DNA of 64,000 bases from Dysosmobacter sp. Marseille-Q4140. GTDB taxonomy: Bacteria; Bacillota; Clostridia; Oscillospirales; Oscillospiraceae. Numbering within the stretch: the first letter of the stretch is position 1; every line of letters begins with the position of its first letter. Of the stretch, positions 42,854 to 50,808 are shown piece by piece. The notes under the pieces are model-generated. The model made no database searches. It saw nothing but the letters and a program-made list of their open reading frames with translations, and was not told where the DNA came from. The stretch covers positions 3,100,001 to 3,164,000 of the forward strand of contig CP073694.1 of NCBI GenBank assembly GCA_018228705.1. The letters run 5' to 3'. The position numbers and the translations under genes were made by a program.

Positions 42854-42912
42854 CGCAAATTTTGAGCATCCCGCGCCCTACGGGGCGCCGCCGCCGGGCG
42901 GTCCCGGCAACA

Positions 42913-42958
42913 GTGGGAGGGGCCTCAAGCCCCGCCAAGGACGGACATCCTGTCCCAC
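42913..42958 (+). promoter_or_regulatory. structured leader of rplK, possible L1-binding site
   Basis: GTGGGA (42913-42918) pairs with TCCCAC (42953-42958) around an inner GGGGC/GCCCC stem. The sequence ACAGTGGGAGG recurs before rplA (43462-43472). L1 represses its own operon in other bacteria by binding such a leader; that it does so here is inferred. Confidence 0.5.
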
Positions 42959-42991
42959 ACCACATTTATAGATTTAGGAGGTGCTACTGAA

Positions 42992-43417
42992 GTGGCACAG
43001 AAGATTACTGGTTATGTGAAGCTGCAGATCCCCGCTGGCAAGGCGACTCCCGCGCCCCCCGTCGGTCCCGCTCTGGGCCAGCACGGCGTGAACATCGCCG
43101 CCTTCACCAAGGAGTTCAACGAGCGCACCAAGAATGAAAACGGCATGATCATCCCCGTGGTCATCACCGTGTACGCCGACCGTTCCTTCTCCTTCATCAC
43201 CAAGACGCCGCCCGCCGCCGTCCTGATCAAGAAGGAGTGCAACATCGAGTCCGGCTCCGGTGTCCCCAACAAGACCAAGGTGGCCACCATCTCCAAGGCT
43301 TCCGTTCAGAAGATCGCCGAGATCAAGATGAAGGACCTGAACGCCGCCAGCCTGGAGGCTGCCATGAGCATGATCGCCGGCACCGCCCGTTCCATGGGCG
43401 TCGTGGTGGGCGACTGA
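42992..43417 (+). CDS. rplK: 50S ribosomal protein L11
   Basis: A 141-residue L11 starting at GTG after TTAGGAGG. The proline-rich N-terminal loop [20 protein letters not shown] and the RNA-binding C-terminal domain are complete. Part of the GTPase-associated centre of the 50S subunit. Confidence 0.98.
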   Translation: MAQKITGYVKLQIPAGKATPAPPVGPALGQHGVNIAAFTKEFNERTKNENGMIIPVVITVYADRSFSFITKTPPAAVLIKKECNIESGSGVPNKTKVATISKASVQKIAEIKMKDLNAASLEAAMSMIAGTARSMGVVVGD

Positions 43418-43464
43418 GATCTGACATCAACCCAATGAGCGGCGGGTTCCAGCCGCTCCATACA

Positions 43465-43492
43465 GTGGGAGGAAACAATTCCGAAGAACCAC
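43465..43492 (+). promoter_or_regulatory. hairpin before rplA, possible L1-binding site
   Basis: GTGG (43465-43468) pairs with CCAC (43489-43492) with GGAGG inside, repeating the ACAGTGGGAGG of the rplK leader. Confidence 0.4.
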
Positions 43493-43510
43493 TATGAGGA
43501 GGAAGTAACA

Positions 43511-44203
43511 TTGTTTAGAGGCAAGAAATATCAGGAAAGTGCCAAGCAGATCGACAAGAACACCCTGTACGATGCTGCCGACGGCATGGCTCTCATCTGC
43601 AAGACCGCCAGCGCCAAGTTCGACGAGACCGTCGAGCTGCATGTGAAGCTGGGCGTTGACTCCCGGCACGCCGACCAGCAGGTCCGCGGCGCCATCGTGC
43701 TGCCCCACGGCACCGGCAAGAGCGTCCGCGTGCTGGTGTTCGCCAAGGGCGACAAGGCTGACGCCGCCCGTGAGGCCGGCGCCGACTACGTGGGCGATAT
43801 GGACATGGTGGAGAAGATCCAGAAGGAAAACTGGTTCGACTTCGACGTGGTGGTCGCCAGCCCCGACATGATGGGCGTGGTGGGCCGTCTCGGTAAGGTC
43901 CTGGGCCCCAAGGGTCTGATGCCCTCCCCCAAGGCCGGCACCGTCACCCCCGACGTGGCCAAGGCCGTCAAGGAGGTCAAGGCCGGTAAGATCGAGTACC
44001 GCCTGGACAAGACCAACATCATCCACTGCCCCATCGGCAAGGTGTCCTTCGGCCCCGAGAAGCTGACCGACAACTACAACGCCCTCATGGGCGCTATCGT
44101 CAAGGCCAAGCCCGCCGCCGCCAAGGGCCAGTATATCCGCAGCTGCGTCGCCGCCTCCACCATGGGCCCCGGCGTGAAGATGAACACTGCGAAGCTGATC
44201 TGA
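43511..44203 (+). CDS. rplA: 50S ribosomal protein L1
   Basis: A 230-residue L1, starting at TTG with GAGGAGG upstream. The [16 protein letters not shown] signature of the second domain is intact. It forms the L1 stalk at the E site. Its stop codon is followed after 6 bases by hairpin element B. Confidence 0.98.
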   Translation: MFRGKKYQESAKQIDKNTLYDAADGMALICKTASAKFDETVELHVKLGVDSRHADQQVRGAIVLPHGTGKSVRVLVFAKGDKADAAREAGADYVGDMDMVEKIQKENWFDFDVVVASPDMMGVVGRLGKVLGPKGLMPSPKAGTVTPDVAKAVKEVKAGKIEYRLDKTNIIHCPIGKVSFGPEKLTDNYNALMGAIVKAKPAAAKGQYIRSCVAASTMGPGVKMNTAKLI

Positions 44204-44206
44204 GGA

Positions 44207-44442
44207 CTCTCGGAGGGGAGCAGGCTCCCCTCCGAACCACCCCACCACCAGTGACGTCGGTCACTGGTGTGAGCGCCCCTCGGGCGCGCGGGCCGGGGTA
44301 TTTTCGGCAGGCGCAGAAGGTGAATTGCCCCAACGGGGCAAGAGAGGCCCCCTCTGGAGGGTGTCCTGCCGAAAATGATTTGAATTTCTTGATTTGCCTT
44401 CGGCAAATCAACCGGTGAAAACCGTAGGTTTTCCCCTGGCCC
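44207..44442 (+). repeat. multi-hairpin repeat element, copy B (after rplA)
   Basis: Homologous to copy A (26511-26697) but on the other strand. Matching stems: 44210-44235, 44246-44269 (CACCAGTGAC/GTCACTGGTG), 44271-44288, 44300-44376 (ATTTTCGGCAGG/CCTGCCGAAAAT, with about 50 extra bases that form two inner hairpins), 44389-44411 (TTGATTTGCC/GGCAAATCAA) and 44417-44433. Stem sequences differ from copy A by paired changes. It lies between rplA and the rplJ promoter and encodes no protein. Confidence 0.9.
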
Positions 44443-44490
44443 CTTTTCCCGATTTGCGGGAACTTTTTGGGGAAAAATGATATTTGAGGG

Positions 44491-44519
44491 TTGACATTTG
44501 TGATGCCCTTGAATATAAT
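44491..44519 (+). promoter_or_regulatory. rplJ-rplL promoter
   Basis: TTGACA (44491-44496), 17 bp, TATAAT (44514-44519): full consensus. Confidence 0.92.
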
Positions 44520-44524
44520 ATCAG

Positions 44525-44640
44525 ATGCGTTCCAAAGACAGCAGGTGAGGGGTGACCCTCGTAAGTCCTGCCGAGGGCGGCAAACATGATTTGCTATCCG
44601 TCCTTGTGTCTTTGCGGCATAAGGACGGTTTCCTTTTTAG
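44525..44640 (+). ncRNA. L10 leader with attenuator
   Basis: The 5' leader of rplJ carries the usual elements of the L10(L12)4-binding leader: a GC-rich kinked stem region (about 44530-44590) and a terminator-like hairpin CCGTCCTT/AAGGACGG (44598-44605 with 44621-44628) followed by T-rich sequence. Excess L10-L12 would reduce transcription into rplJL. Confidence 0.8.
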
Positions 44641-44676
44641 AACGCACCTACAATTCCTATGGAGGTGAACACAAGA

Positions 44677-45234
44677 ATGCCCAACGCAAAGGTCTTATCC
44701 GAGAAGCAGGCCATCGTCGCCGCGCTGACCGAGAAGATCCAGAAGGCCCAGGCGGGCGTGATTGTCGACTACAAGGGTATTACCGTTGAAGAAGACACCG
44801 CGCTGCGCCGGGAGTGCCGCGAGAACGGCATCGACTACGCCGTTGTGAAGAACACGCTGCTGCGCTTCGCGTTCAACAACACCGGCCTGAGCGAGCTGGA
44901 CGGTCTGCTCAACGGCACCACGTCTCTGGCCCTGTGCGACAGTGATGTCGTCTCTCCCGCCCGCGTCATGAGCAACTACGCCAAGAAGCTCAACGACAAG
45001 TTTGAGATCAAGGGCGGCTTCATGGAGGGCAAGCCCGTGGACCTGGCCACTATCCAGTCCCTGGCTTCCATTCCCGCTCTGCCCGTGCTGCAGGCTCAGT
45101 TCCTGGGCACCATGCTGGCGCCCATCACCGGCCTGGCTGTTGTCCTGAAGCAGATCGCCGAGAAGAACGGCGAGCCCGCTGCCGAGGAGGCCGCTCCCGC
45201 CGAGGAGGCTGCCCCCGCTCCCGCCGCCGAGTAA
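44677..45234 (+). CDS. rplJ: 50S ribosomal protein L10
   Basis: A 185-residue L10, base of the L7/L12 stalk. It opens with KVLSEKQAIVAALTEKI and ends with an Ala/Glu/Pro-rich tail that resembles the hinge of L12. ATG 44677 follows GGAGG. Confidence 0.98.
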   Translation: MPNAKVLSEKQAIVAALTEKIQKAQAGVIVDYKGITVEEDTALRRECRENGIDYAVVKNTLLRFAFNNTGLSELDGLLNGTTSLALCDSDVVSPARVMSNYAKKLNDKFEIKGGFMEGKPVDLATIQSLASIPALPVLQAQFLGTMLAPITGLAVVLKQIAEKNGEPAAEEAAPAEEAAPAPAAE

Positions 45235-45285
45235 TCCGGCCGGCAACATCTATTTTTAAATTTTACAATCAGGAGGCTAACTAAC

Positions 45286-45657
45286 ATGTCTGAGAAAGTT
45301 ACTGCTATGATCGAAGAGATCAAGGCCCTGACCGTTCTGGAGCTGAGCGAGCTGGTGCACGCTCTGGAGGAGGAGTTCGGCGTGTCTGCCGCCGCCATGG
45401 CTGCTCCCGCCGCCGGCGCTGCCGCTCCCGCCGCTGAGGAGAAGACCTCCTTCGACGTGGTCCTGGCTGGCTTCGACGCCGCTGCCAAGATCAAGGTCAT
45501 CAAGGTCGTCCGCGAGATCACCGGCCAGGGCCTGGCCGAGGCCAAGGCCACTGTCGAGGGCGCTCCCAAGACCCTGAAGGAGGGCGTGTCCAAGGACGAC
45601 GCCGAGGCTCTGAAGAAGCAGCTGGAAGAGGCCGGCGCCAAGGTCGAGCTGAAGTAA
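45286..45657 (+). CDS. rplL: 50S ribosomal protein L7/L12
   Basis: A 123-residue stalk protein with N-terminal dimer domain, Ala-rich hinge and the C-terminal factor-binding domain ([29 protein letters not shown]). It is followed by a terminator, not by rpoB as in most bacteria. Confidence 0.98.
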   Translation: MSEKVTAMIEEIKALTVLELSELVHALEEEFGVSAAAMAAPAAGAAAPAAEEKTSFDVVLAGFDAAAKIKVIKVVREITGQGLAEAKATVEGAPKTLKEGVSKDDAEALKKQLEEAGAKVELK

Positions 45658-45674
45658 GTTACTTCCATAACCTG

Positions 45675-45711
45675 AAAAAATTCCCTGTCCACCCGGGCAG
45701 GGAATTTTTTT
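45675..45711 (+). terminator. terminator after rplL
   Basis: AAATTCCCTG/CAGGGAATTT stem followed by T-run; ends the rplJL unit before any rpoB gene. Confidence 0.9.
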
Positions 45712-45791
45712 GGTTCCGCGCATACTTCCGTGAGATATTTTTCCCGTTCCCTCCGTATTACAGGTGAAAAGCTTTTCAAGGAGAGACGCCC

Positions 45792-46259
45792 ATGCTGACC
45801 GAGCAGGAATTCCACCGCGCCGCGGAGCGGTACCTGGACATGGTGTACCGCATCGCGCTGAACTATTTCCGCCACCCCCAGGACGCGGAGGACGCCGCCC
45901 AGGAGGCCATGCTGCGGCTGTGGCGGATCGACACGGCCTTTGAGGGGGAGGAGCACCTGCGCCGCTTTCTGGTGCGGGTGACGCTGAACGTGTGCCGGGA
46001 CTTCTCCCGAAGCCCCTGGCGCAAGCGTACGGTGCCCCTGGAGAGCTGCCGGGAACCGGCGTTTTCCACACCGGAGCGGTCCGAGCTCTATCAGGCGGTG
46101 ATGGCCCTGCCGGCCAAGTACAGGCTGCCCCTGTACCTCTACTACTTCGAGGGCTACGCCGTGGCGGAGGTGGGGGAGCTGTTGGGGCTGAATCCCTCCA
46201 CCGTCCAGACCCGGCTGGCCCGGGCCCGGGCGAAGCTGAAACAGGAATTGGAGGAATGA
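45792..46259 (+). CDS. ECF-type RNA polymerase sigma factor 1
   Basis: A 155-residue sigma-70 factor with only regions 2 and 4: DAEDAAQEAMLRLW (region 2) and AVAEVGELLGLNPSTVQTRLARARAKL (region 4.2). GGAG precedes the ATG. The next gene, starting 3 bases later, is its likely membrane anti-sigma partner. Upstream TCCGTATTAC may be part of an autoregulated promoter. Confidence 0.92.
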   Translation: MLTEQEFHRAAERYLDMVYRIALNYFRHPQDAEDAAQEAMLRLWRIDTAFEGEEHLRRFLVRVTLNVCRDFSRSPWRKRTVPLESCREPAFSTPERSELYQAVMALPAKYRLPLYLYYFEGYAVAEVGELLGLNPSTVQTRLARARAKLKQELEE

Positions 46260-46262
46260 ACC

Positions 46263-47291
46263 ATGGAACGACAGTATCGGGAGATGTTTGACGAGGTGCG
46301 CTCCTCCAGCCGCTTGCGTGAGGAGGTAACGCGGATGACGAAGATGGAACAAAGGCCCGCCCGGCGGCGCCTTCCCAAAAAGACGCTGCTGGCCGCGGCG
46401 GTGCTGGTGGTGCTGGCGGGCACGGCGGTGGCCGCCGTGGGCTTGCCGGGGACCCTGCGGGGCTGGTTCGCCCAGGAGTGGCAGGAGACCACCGGGACGG
46501 CCATGGACGCGGAGCAGCTGGCTCTGATCGACAAATTGACGCGGCCCGTGGGTGTCAGTGACACCCAGAATGGGACCACGGTGACGGTTGACTCCGTCAC
46601 CGTGGGGAACAGCACGGTCTGGATGCTGCTGAAGGTCAGTGGGGAATATGCGGAGGACTCCGCCCTCCGATACCACTTTGACAGCATCGACCTGACGCTG
46701 GACCCGGACCCGGACGAAGTGGAGACCCCCGGCGGGTATGGCTTTGAATTTCCCTACGGCGGCGTCACGGAGGACGGTGCGCTGACCCTGCTGGTCCGGT
46801 ACACCATTGACCTTGCGGGGCAGACCTCCCTGCTGACGCAGTCCCGGCAGGCCACGCTGCTACTGGACGACCTGGTTTGCAATGATATGACCGAGAGCGG
46901 CGACGAGGATGTGACCTTGGCGGAGGGGCATTGGACCCTGACGTTCCCCCTGGAGGCCGGGGAGCTTGGGAGCGTGTTGACCCTGGAGGAAATTTCCGTA
47001 CCCGCCCAGAAGCTGGAGACCCGGGAGATCAAGAGCGTCACCCTGCGGGAGGTCGTGATCACCGCCACGGATATCTCTTACGTCCAGCCTGCGGAGGATC
47101 AGGAATGGACACCCTCCAAGTGTGCCCTGGTGCTGGAGGATGGCAGTACGGTGAATTGGTCCAGCGGTAACAGCCGCTTCCGGGATGAGGCGTATACCCA
47201 GTGGAGCAGCGTCTGGTACTGGCGGATGCCGGTGGACCTGAGCAAAGTCGCGGCCCTCCGCTTCGGGGACGTGGAGATCCCGTTGAACTGA
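46263..47291 (+). CDS. membrane-anchored anti-sigma-like protein (DUF4179 type)
   Basis: A 342-residue protein: cytosolic N terminus of about 40 residues, one membrane helix (about 41-60: KKTLLAAAVLVVLAGTAVAAV), and a large exported beta-rich domain with many Thr and Asp. This is the DUF4179-like architecture of Clostridial anti-sigma factors. It probably holds the preceding sigma factor until an outside signal frees it. The signal is unknown. Confidence 0.82.
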   Translation: MERQYREMFDEVRSSSRLREEVTRMTKMEQRPARRRLPKKTLLAAAVLVVLAGTAVAAVGLPGTLRGWFAQEWQETTGTAMDAEQLALIDKLTRPVGVSDTQNGTTVTVDSVTVGNSTVWMLLKVSGEYAEDSALRYHFDSIDLTLDPDPDEVETPGGYGFEFPYGGVTEDGALTLLVRYTIDLAGQTSLLTQSRQATLLLDDLVCNDMTESGDEDVTLAEGHWTLTFPLEAGELGSVLTLEEISVPAQKLETREIKSVTLREVVITATDISYVQPAEDQEWTPSKCALVLEDGSTVNWSSGNSRFRDEAYTQWSSVWYWRMPVDLSKVAALRFGDVEIPLN

Positions 47292-47320
47292 ACTTAGGCA
47301 GACAGCATAGAATCTGCAAA

Positions 47321-47369
47321 AAAAGGACTCTCCTGACGGAAGCCATTCCAGTCAGGAGGGGTTTCTTTG
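47321..47369 (+). terminator. terminator after the first ECF pair
   Basis: CTCCTGAC (47330-47337) pairs with GTCAGGAG (47351-47358), with T-rich sequence after it. Confidence 0.7.
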
Positions 47370-47390
47370 TCAGAGAGAACAGCGGGATTA

Positions 47391-47621
47391 TCACGGAATC
47401 TTCGCCCCACAATGAGAACAGTATCGCACATAGGCCCGCCCCAGAAAATGCCCGCAGCTGGGACAGCGGCCAAAAATCACCCAGAGGGCTGCGCCCATCA
47501 TAGCAAATCCGATTCCCAGATATCCCAGCCAGACTTCCTTGGTGGCAGAACAGAGCAGAAGGGAAATGCACATCAAACCGCAAAAAGCAAGCAGAAGGGC
47601 TCTGGCGGGTTTCAAGCCCAT
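47391..47621 (-). CDS. small membrane protein with C-terminal zinc ribbon
   Basis: A 76-residue protein with two membrane helices (about 8-24 and 30-48) and a C-terminal double CxxC (CPSCG and CSHCG) that would bind one zinc. ATG 47621 follows AAGGAGG; a longer frame to 47876 exists but runs into the next gene's promoter. Function unknown. It is read against the two flanking ECF pairs. Confidence 0.7.
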   Translation of the reverse strand: MGLKPARALLLAFCGLMCISLLLCSATKEVWLGYLGIGFAMMGAALWVIFGRCPSCGHFLGRAYVRYCSHCGAKIP

Positions 47622-47823
47622 GGCAGAGCCCTCCTTCACAAGTTCGTCTGTAATTGCCTCCGGCTTATCATACGCGGTATGCGAAGTCAACGGAGCACTG
47701 CCGAGCGGTCGCGGGATGTACGCCCCGGCTTCATAAGGGCGAGGAATCTGCAAAAAATTGAGCGTCATTGAGTGACTGTCCGGGGTAAAATCCTGTCTAT
47801 AAGGGTGAGAGGGAGGTGAGGCC

Positions 47824-48378
47824 ATGGAGGACCGGGAGATCCTGGCGCTGCTTCGCCAGCGGGACCAGGGGGCCATTCCGGCGCTGGAGGAGCGCTACGG
47901 CGCCCGGCTGCGGACCCTGGCGGGGCGGCTGCTGGGCTGTCCCCAGGACGCCGAGGAGTGCGTCAGCGACACGTACCTCGCCGCCTGGAATGCCATCCCG
48001 CCGGAGGAGCCGGTGTATCTGTTCGCCTACCTGGCCGCCATCTGCCGGAACAAGGCCCTGACATACCTGGAGCGGGAGAGGGCCGCCAAGCGGCGGGGCG
48101 AGGTGGTGGCCCTGACGGAGGAGCTGGAGCAGTGCATCCCGGACCGGCAGCGGGAGCGGGAGGCGGACAGCCGGGCGCTGAGCGAGGCCCTGGGCCGCTT
48201 TCTGACGGGGCTGGGAGAGGAGAACCGGCGGTTCTTCCTGCGGCGCTATTGGTATGCCGAGAGCGTGCGAGAGGTGGCAAAGACCTGCGGCGTCAGCGAG
48301 AGCAAGGTGAAAATGTCGCTGCACCGGACCCGCAAAAAGCTGCGGGTATTTTTACAGGAGGAGGGGCTTTGGCAATGA
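47824..48378 (+). CDS. ECF-type RNA polymerase sigma factor 2
   Basis: A 184-residue ECF sigma factor with region 2 (DAEECVSDTYLAAWNAIPP) and region 4 (SVREVAKTCGVSESKVKMSLHRTRKKL). The linker is longer than in the first factor and highly charged. GGGAGG precedes the ATG. It overlaps the next gene by 4 bases. CTGTCTATAAG about 30 bases upstream may be its promoter -10 region. Confidence 0.92.
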   Translation: MEDREILALLRQRDQGAIPALEERYGARLRTLAGRLLGCPQDAEECVSDTYLAAWNAIPPEEPVYLFAYLAAICRNKALTYLERERAAKRRGEVVALTEELEQCIPDRQREREADSRALSEALGRFLTGLGEENRRFFLRRYWYAESVREVAKTCGVSESKVKMSLHRTRKKLRVFLQEEGLWQ

Positions 48379-49175
48379 GGGGGCAGGATTTGTACGAGGC
48401 GCTGGGCCGTGTGGACCCGGCCGTGCTGGAAGCCGCCGCGGAGCCACCCCGGCAGCGGCGGGTCTGGAGACGGCCAGCGGTGATCGCCGCCTGCGCGGCG
48501 CTGCTGCTGGCGGGCACGGCGGTGGCGGTGTTCTGCGGGGTGGAGATCCGGATGCTGGATGCGGCGGACCCGGAGACCTATGTGATGTCCCGCGGGAAGA
48601 TGGCGGCAGGAGCGGACGCGGTCTTTCAGGTGGCGGGGCAGGTGGAGGACACGCCGGTAGAGGCGTTTTCCGACCAGCTGCTGGAGGATACCGCTGCTGT
48701 GGCAAAGGACCCTTACCGCCGGTATCACACCTTTGACTCCTGGGAAGAGGCTGTAGACTATGTGGGCGTGGAGGTATCCGGCCCGGCCGGTCAGACCGAT
48801 GTGACGCTGACCCTGGAGAACGGCCGGCTGGCGGAAGTGAGCCTGAGCGCCGGCGGCAGATCCGCGGGGTTTGACGTGGAAGAAGGTCTGACGGTCTCCT
48901 ATCAAGCCTCCCTCTATACGGAGCACTGCACAGAGGACCGGGGCGACCGCTACTTCTTCCGTGACCTAGCGGGAGGCGAGTTGAAGTACGCTGCGGTTTC
49001 CCTGAACAGCGGAGAGACAGCGCAGACCGTTTGCCATGAATGGGAGGGCTACGGCGGCATGGTCTGCGGTTTTCTCGCCAGAGGGCAGGCGCTCTACTCC
49101 GTCAATGTCCTCCACCTGCCGGGGCAGGCGGAGCTGGCCAGGGAGACGCTGGTGACGGCCCTCAACGGCATCTGA
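48375..49175 (+). CDS. membrane anti-sigma-like protein coupled to ECF sigma 2
   Basis: A 266-residue protein with a short cytosolic N terminus, one membrane helix (about 36-53), and an exported domain of 210 residues. It overlaps the sigma gene (ATGA), the usual coupling of sigma and anti-sigma. The outer domain does not resemble that of the first pair. Function is inferred from gene order and topology. Confidence 0.8.
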   Translation: MRGQDLYEALGRVDPAVLEAAAEPPRQRRVWRRPAVIAACAALLLAGTAVAVFCGVEIRMLDAADPETYVMSRGKMAAGADAVFQVAGQVEDTPVEAFSDQLLEDTAAVAKDPYRRYHTFDSWEEAVDYVGVEVSGPAGQTDVTLTLENGRLAEVSLSAGGRSAGFDVEEGLTVSYQASLYTEHCTEDRGDRYFFRDLAGGELKYAAVSLNSGETAQTVCHEWEGYGGMVCGFLARGQALYSVNVLHLPGQAELARETLVTALNGI

Positions 49176-49182
49176 TCCACGC

Positions 49183-49215
49183 AAAAAAAGAGACGGCAGC
49201 GCCGTCTCTTTTTTC
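49183..49215. terminator. bidirectional terminator between ECF pair 2 and the DUF554 gene
   Basis: AAAGAGACGGC/GCCGTCTCTTT stem with AGC loop, A-run before and T-run after. Confidence 0.9.
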
Positions 49216-49229
49216 TCTGTATGTACGCC

Positions 49230-49961
49230 TCACATGACCATGCACAAAAAGATGGGCAGGATGCAGGCGGGTACCAGGTTCATGACCTTGATCTTGGTGA
49301 TGCCCAGCATATTCAGCGCCAGGGCGATGATCAGCAATGAGCCCACACAGGTCATCTCCGCGATCACCGCCTCCCCCAGGAAGGGGGAGATGAAGGAGGC
49401 CATCAGGGCGATGGCGCCCTGGTACAGGAACACCGCCGCGGCGGAGAAGGCCACACCAATCCCCAGGGAGCAGGCGAACACCACGGCGCTGATGCCGTCC
49501 AGCAGGGATTTGGCAAAGAGGGTGGTGTGATCCCCGGTCAGGCCGTCCTGGAGGGAGCCCACGATGGCCATGGCCCCCACACAGAACAGGAGGCTGGCGG
49601 TGACGAAGCCCTCGGACACGGAGGCGCCGCCGTCCTGCTGGATCAGGTTCTCCGTCTTTTTCTGCACGAGGTCGCCCAGGGTGTGCATCCGCCGGTCCAG
49701 GTCCAGCAGTTCGCCGATCACGGCGCCCAGGACCATGGAGAGGATGGCCGCCAGGGTGTTTTCCCCGGCCAGACACCCGTCGATGCCGATGTACAGCACG
49801 CACAGGGCCACGCCCTTCATAATGATGTCCTGGAGCCGCAGCCCCAGGTTGTTGGCCCCAATCAGAGAGCCGGAAAATTTGCCCGCCAGCCATTTGATGA
49901 GCAGGCCCGCGGCAGAACCGGACAGAATGGCCAGGGCGTTGACGATGGTACCAGTCAGCAT
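49230..49961 (-). CDS. DUF554 (YdfK-like) membrane protein
   Basis: A 243-residue membrane protein with about seven helices. The family motif region GTIVNALAILSGSAAGLL and the DGISAVVFACSLGIGVAFSA segment are present. DUF554 proteins may transport or sense small molecules; no substrate is known. The start overlaps the stop of tcdA by 7 bases. Confidence 0.88.
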   Translation of the reverse strand: MLTGTIVNALAILSGSAAGLLIKWLAGKFSGSLIGANNLGLRLQDIIMKGVALCVLYIGIDGCLAGENTLAAILSMVLGAVIGELLDLDRRMHTLGDLVQKKTENLIQQDGGASVSEGFVTASLLFCVGAMAIVGSLQDGLTGDHTTLFAKSLLDGISAVVFACSLGIGVAFSAAAVFLYQGAIALMASFISPFLGEAVIAEMTCVGSLLIIALALNMLGITKIKVMNLVPACILPIFLCMVM

Positions 49962-50695
49962 AGTCGATCTTCTCTTTCTTGTTGGATCAGGTCCCGGACC
50001 ACGGCGCTGCCCAGCAGCAGCCCGGCGGCAGCGGGGACCCAGGGGTTGCTGGCGGGAACGCTGCGCCGCCCCGGCGGAGGTGCCTCCGGCTGGGAGACGG
50101 GAGACAGGGGTTCCTCCGGGCTGAACACCACCCGCTGGTGTTCAATCCCACGGCGGCGCAGCTCCTTGCGCATGACCCGGGCCAGGGGGCAGCCGTAGGT
50201 CTCGGCGATGTCCGCCAGACGCAGCTGGGCCGGGTCCAGCTTGTTGCCGGTGCCCAGGGCCATGATGAGGGGGATGCTCAGCCGCCGGGCGGTCTCTGCC
50301 AGATCCAGCTTACAGCTGACCAGGTCGATGGCGTCCACGATGTAGTCGTACCGGCAGCCCTCCGGAAAGAAGCGGTCCCGGTGGGCCGCATCGTAGAGCC
50401 CGTGGACCGCGTGGAGCTTCAGAGCGGGGTTGATGTCCAGCAGCCGCCGTCCCACCGCCTCCGCCTTGGACTGGCCCAGGGTGGAATGGAGAGCCTCCAG
50501 CTGCCGGTTCAGGTTGGTCAGGGCCACGGTGTCGCTGTCCACGATGGTCAGCTCCCCGATGCCGGAGCGGGCCAGGCACTCGGCGGCGTAGCTGCCCACG
50601 CCGCCCAGGCCGAAGAGGATCACGTGGGCGGCGGCCAGCCGCGCCTGAGCCTCCTGGCCCCATATCATTTCATTGCGCAGAAAGGGGTGTTCCAC
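49955..50695 (-). CDS. tcdA: tRNA threonylcarbamoyladenosine dehydratase TcdA
   Basis: An E1-like enzyme that uses ATP to cyclise t6A37 in tRNA to ct6A. The 246-residue protein has the nucleotide loop GLGGVGSYA, the catalytic DSDTVALTNLNRQ stretch and a conserved YGCPLARVMRKELR segment. A GTG start at 50695 is chosen: GGGAGG lies 7 bases before it, while the ATG at 50701 is too close to that site. Homologues also begin EHPFLR. Confidence 0.92.
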   Translation of the reverse strand: MEHPFLRNEMIWGQEAQARLAAAHVILFGLGGVGSYAAECLARSGIGELTIVDSDTVALTNLNRQLEALHSTLGQSKAEAVGRRLLDINPALKLHAVHGLYDAAHRDRFFPEGCRYDYIVDAIDLVSCKLDLAETARRLSIPLIMALGTGNKLDPAQLRLADIAETYGCPLARVMRKELRRRGIEHQRVVFSPEEPLSPVSQPEAPPPGRRSVPASNPWVPAAAGLLLGSAVVRDLIQQEREDRLC

Positions 50696-50732
50696 GGTCA
50701 TACCTCCCAGAGTTCGGCCCTGTGAGAAGGGC

Positions 50733-50772
50733 AAAAGCGCGGCCGGCTTTGAAACACTTCAAAGCCGGCCGC
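50733..50772 (-). terminator. terminator after the foldase gene
   Basis: A 15-bp stem (50739-50753 with 50758-50772), followed on the minus strand by GCTTTTG. Confidence 0.85.
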
Positions 50773-50808
50773 GGGTCGTCATCTGTCTGATCCCGGTGGA
50801 CCGGAGGC

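Noticed and set aside
43427..44406. Open frames crossing element B and the rplA antisense strand
   Set aside because: They contain the translated hairpin repeat and the antisense of rplA and have no coding features.
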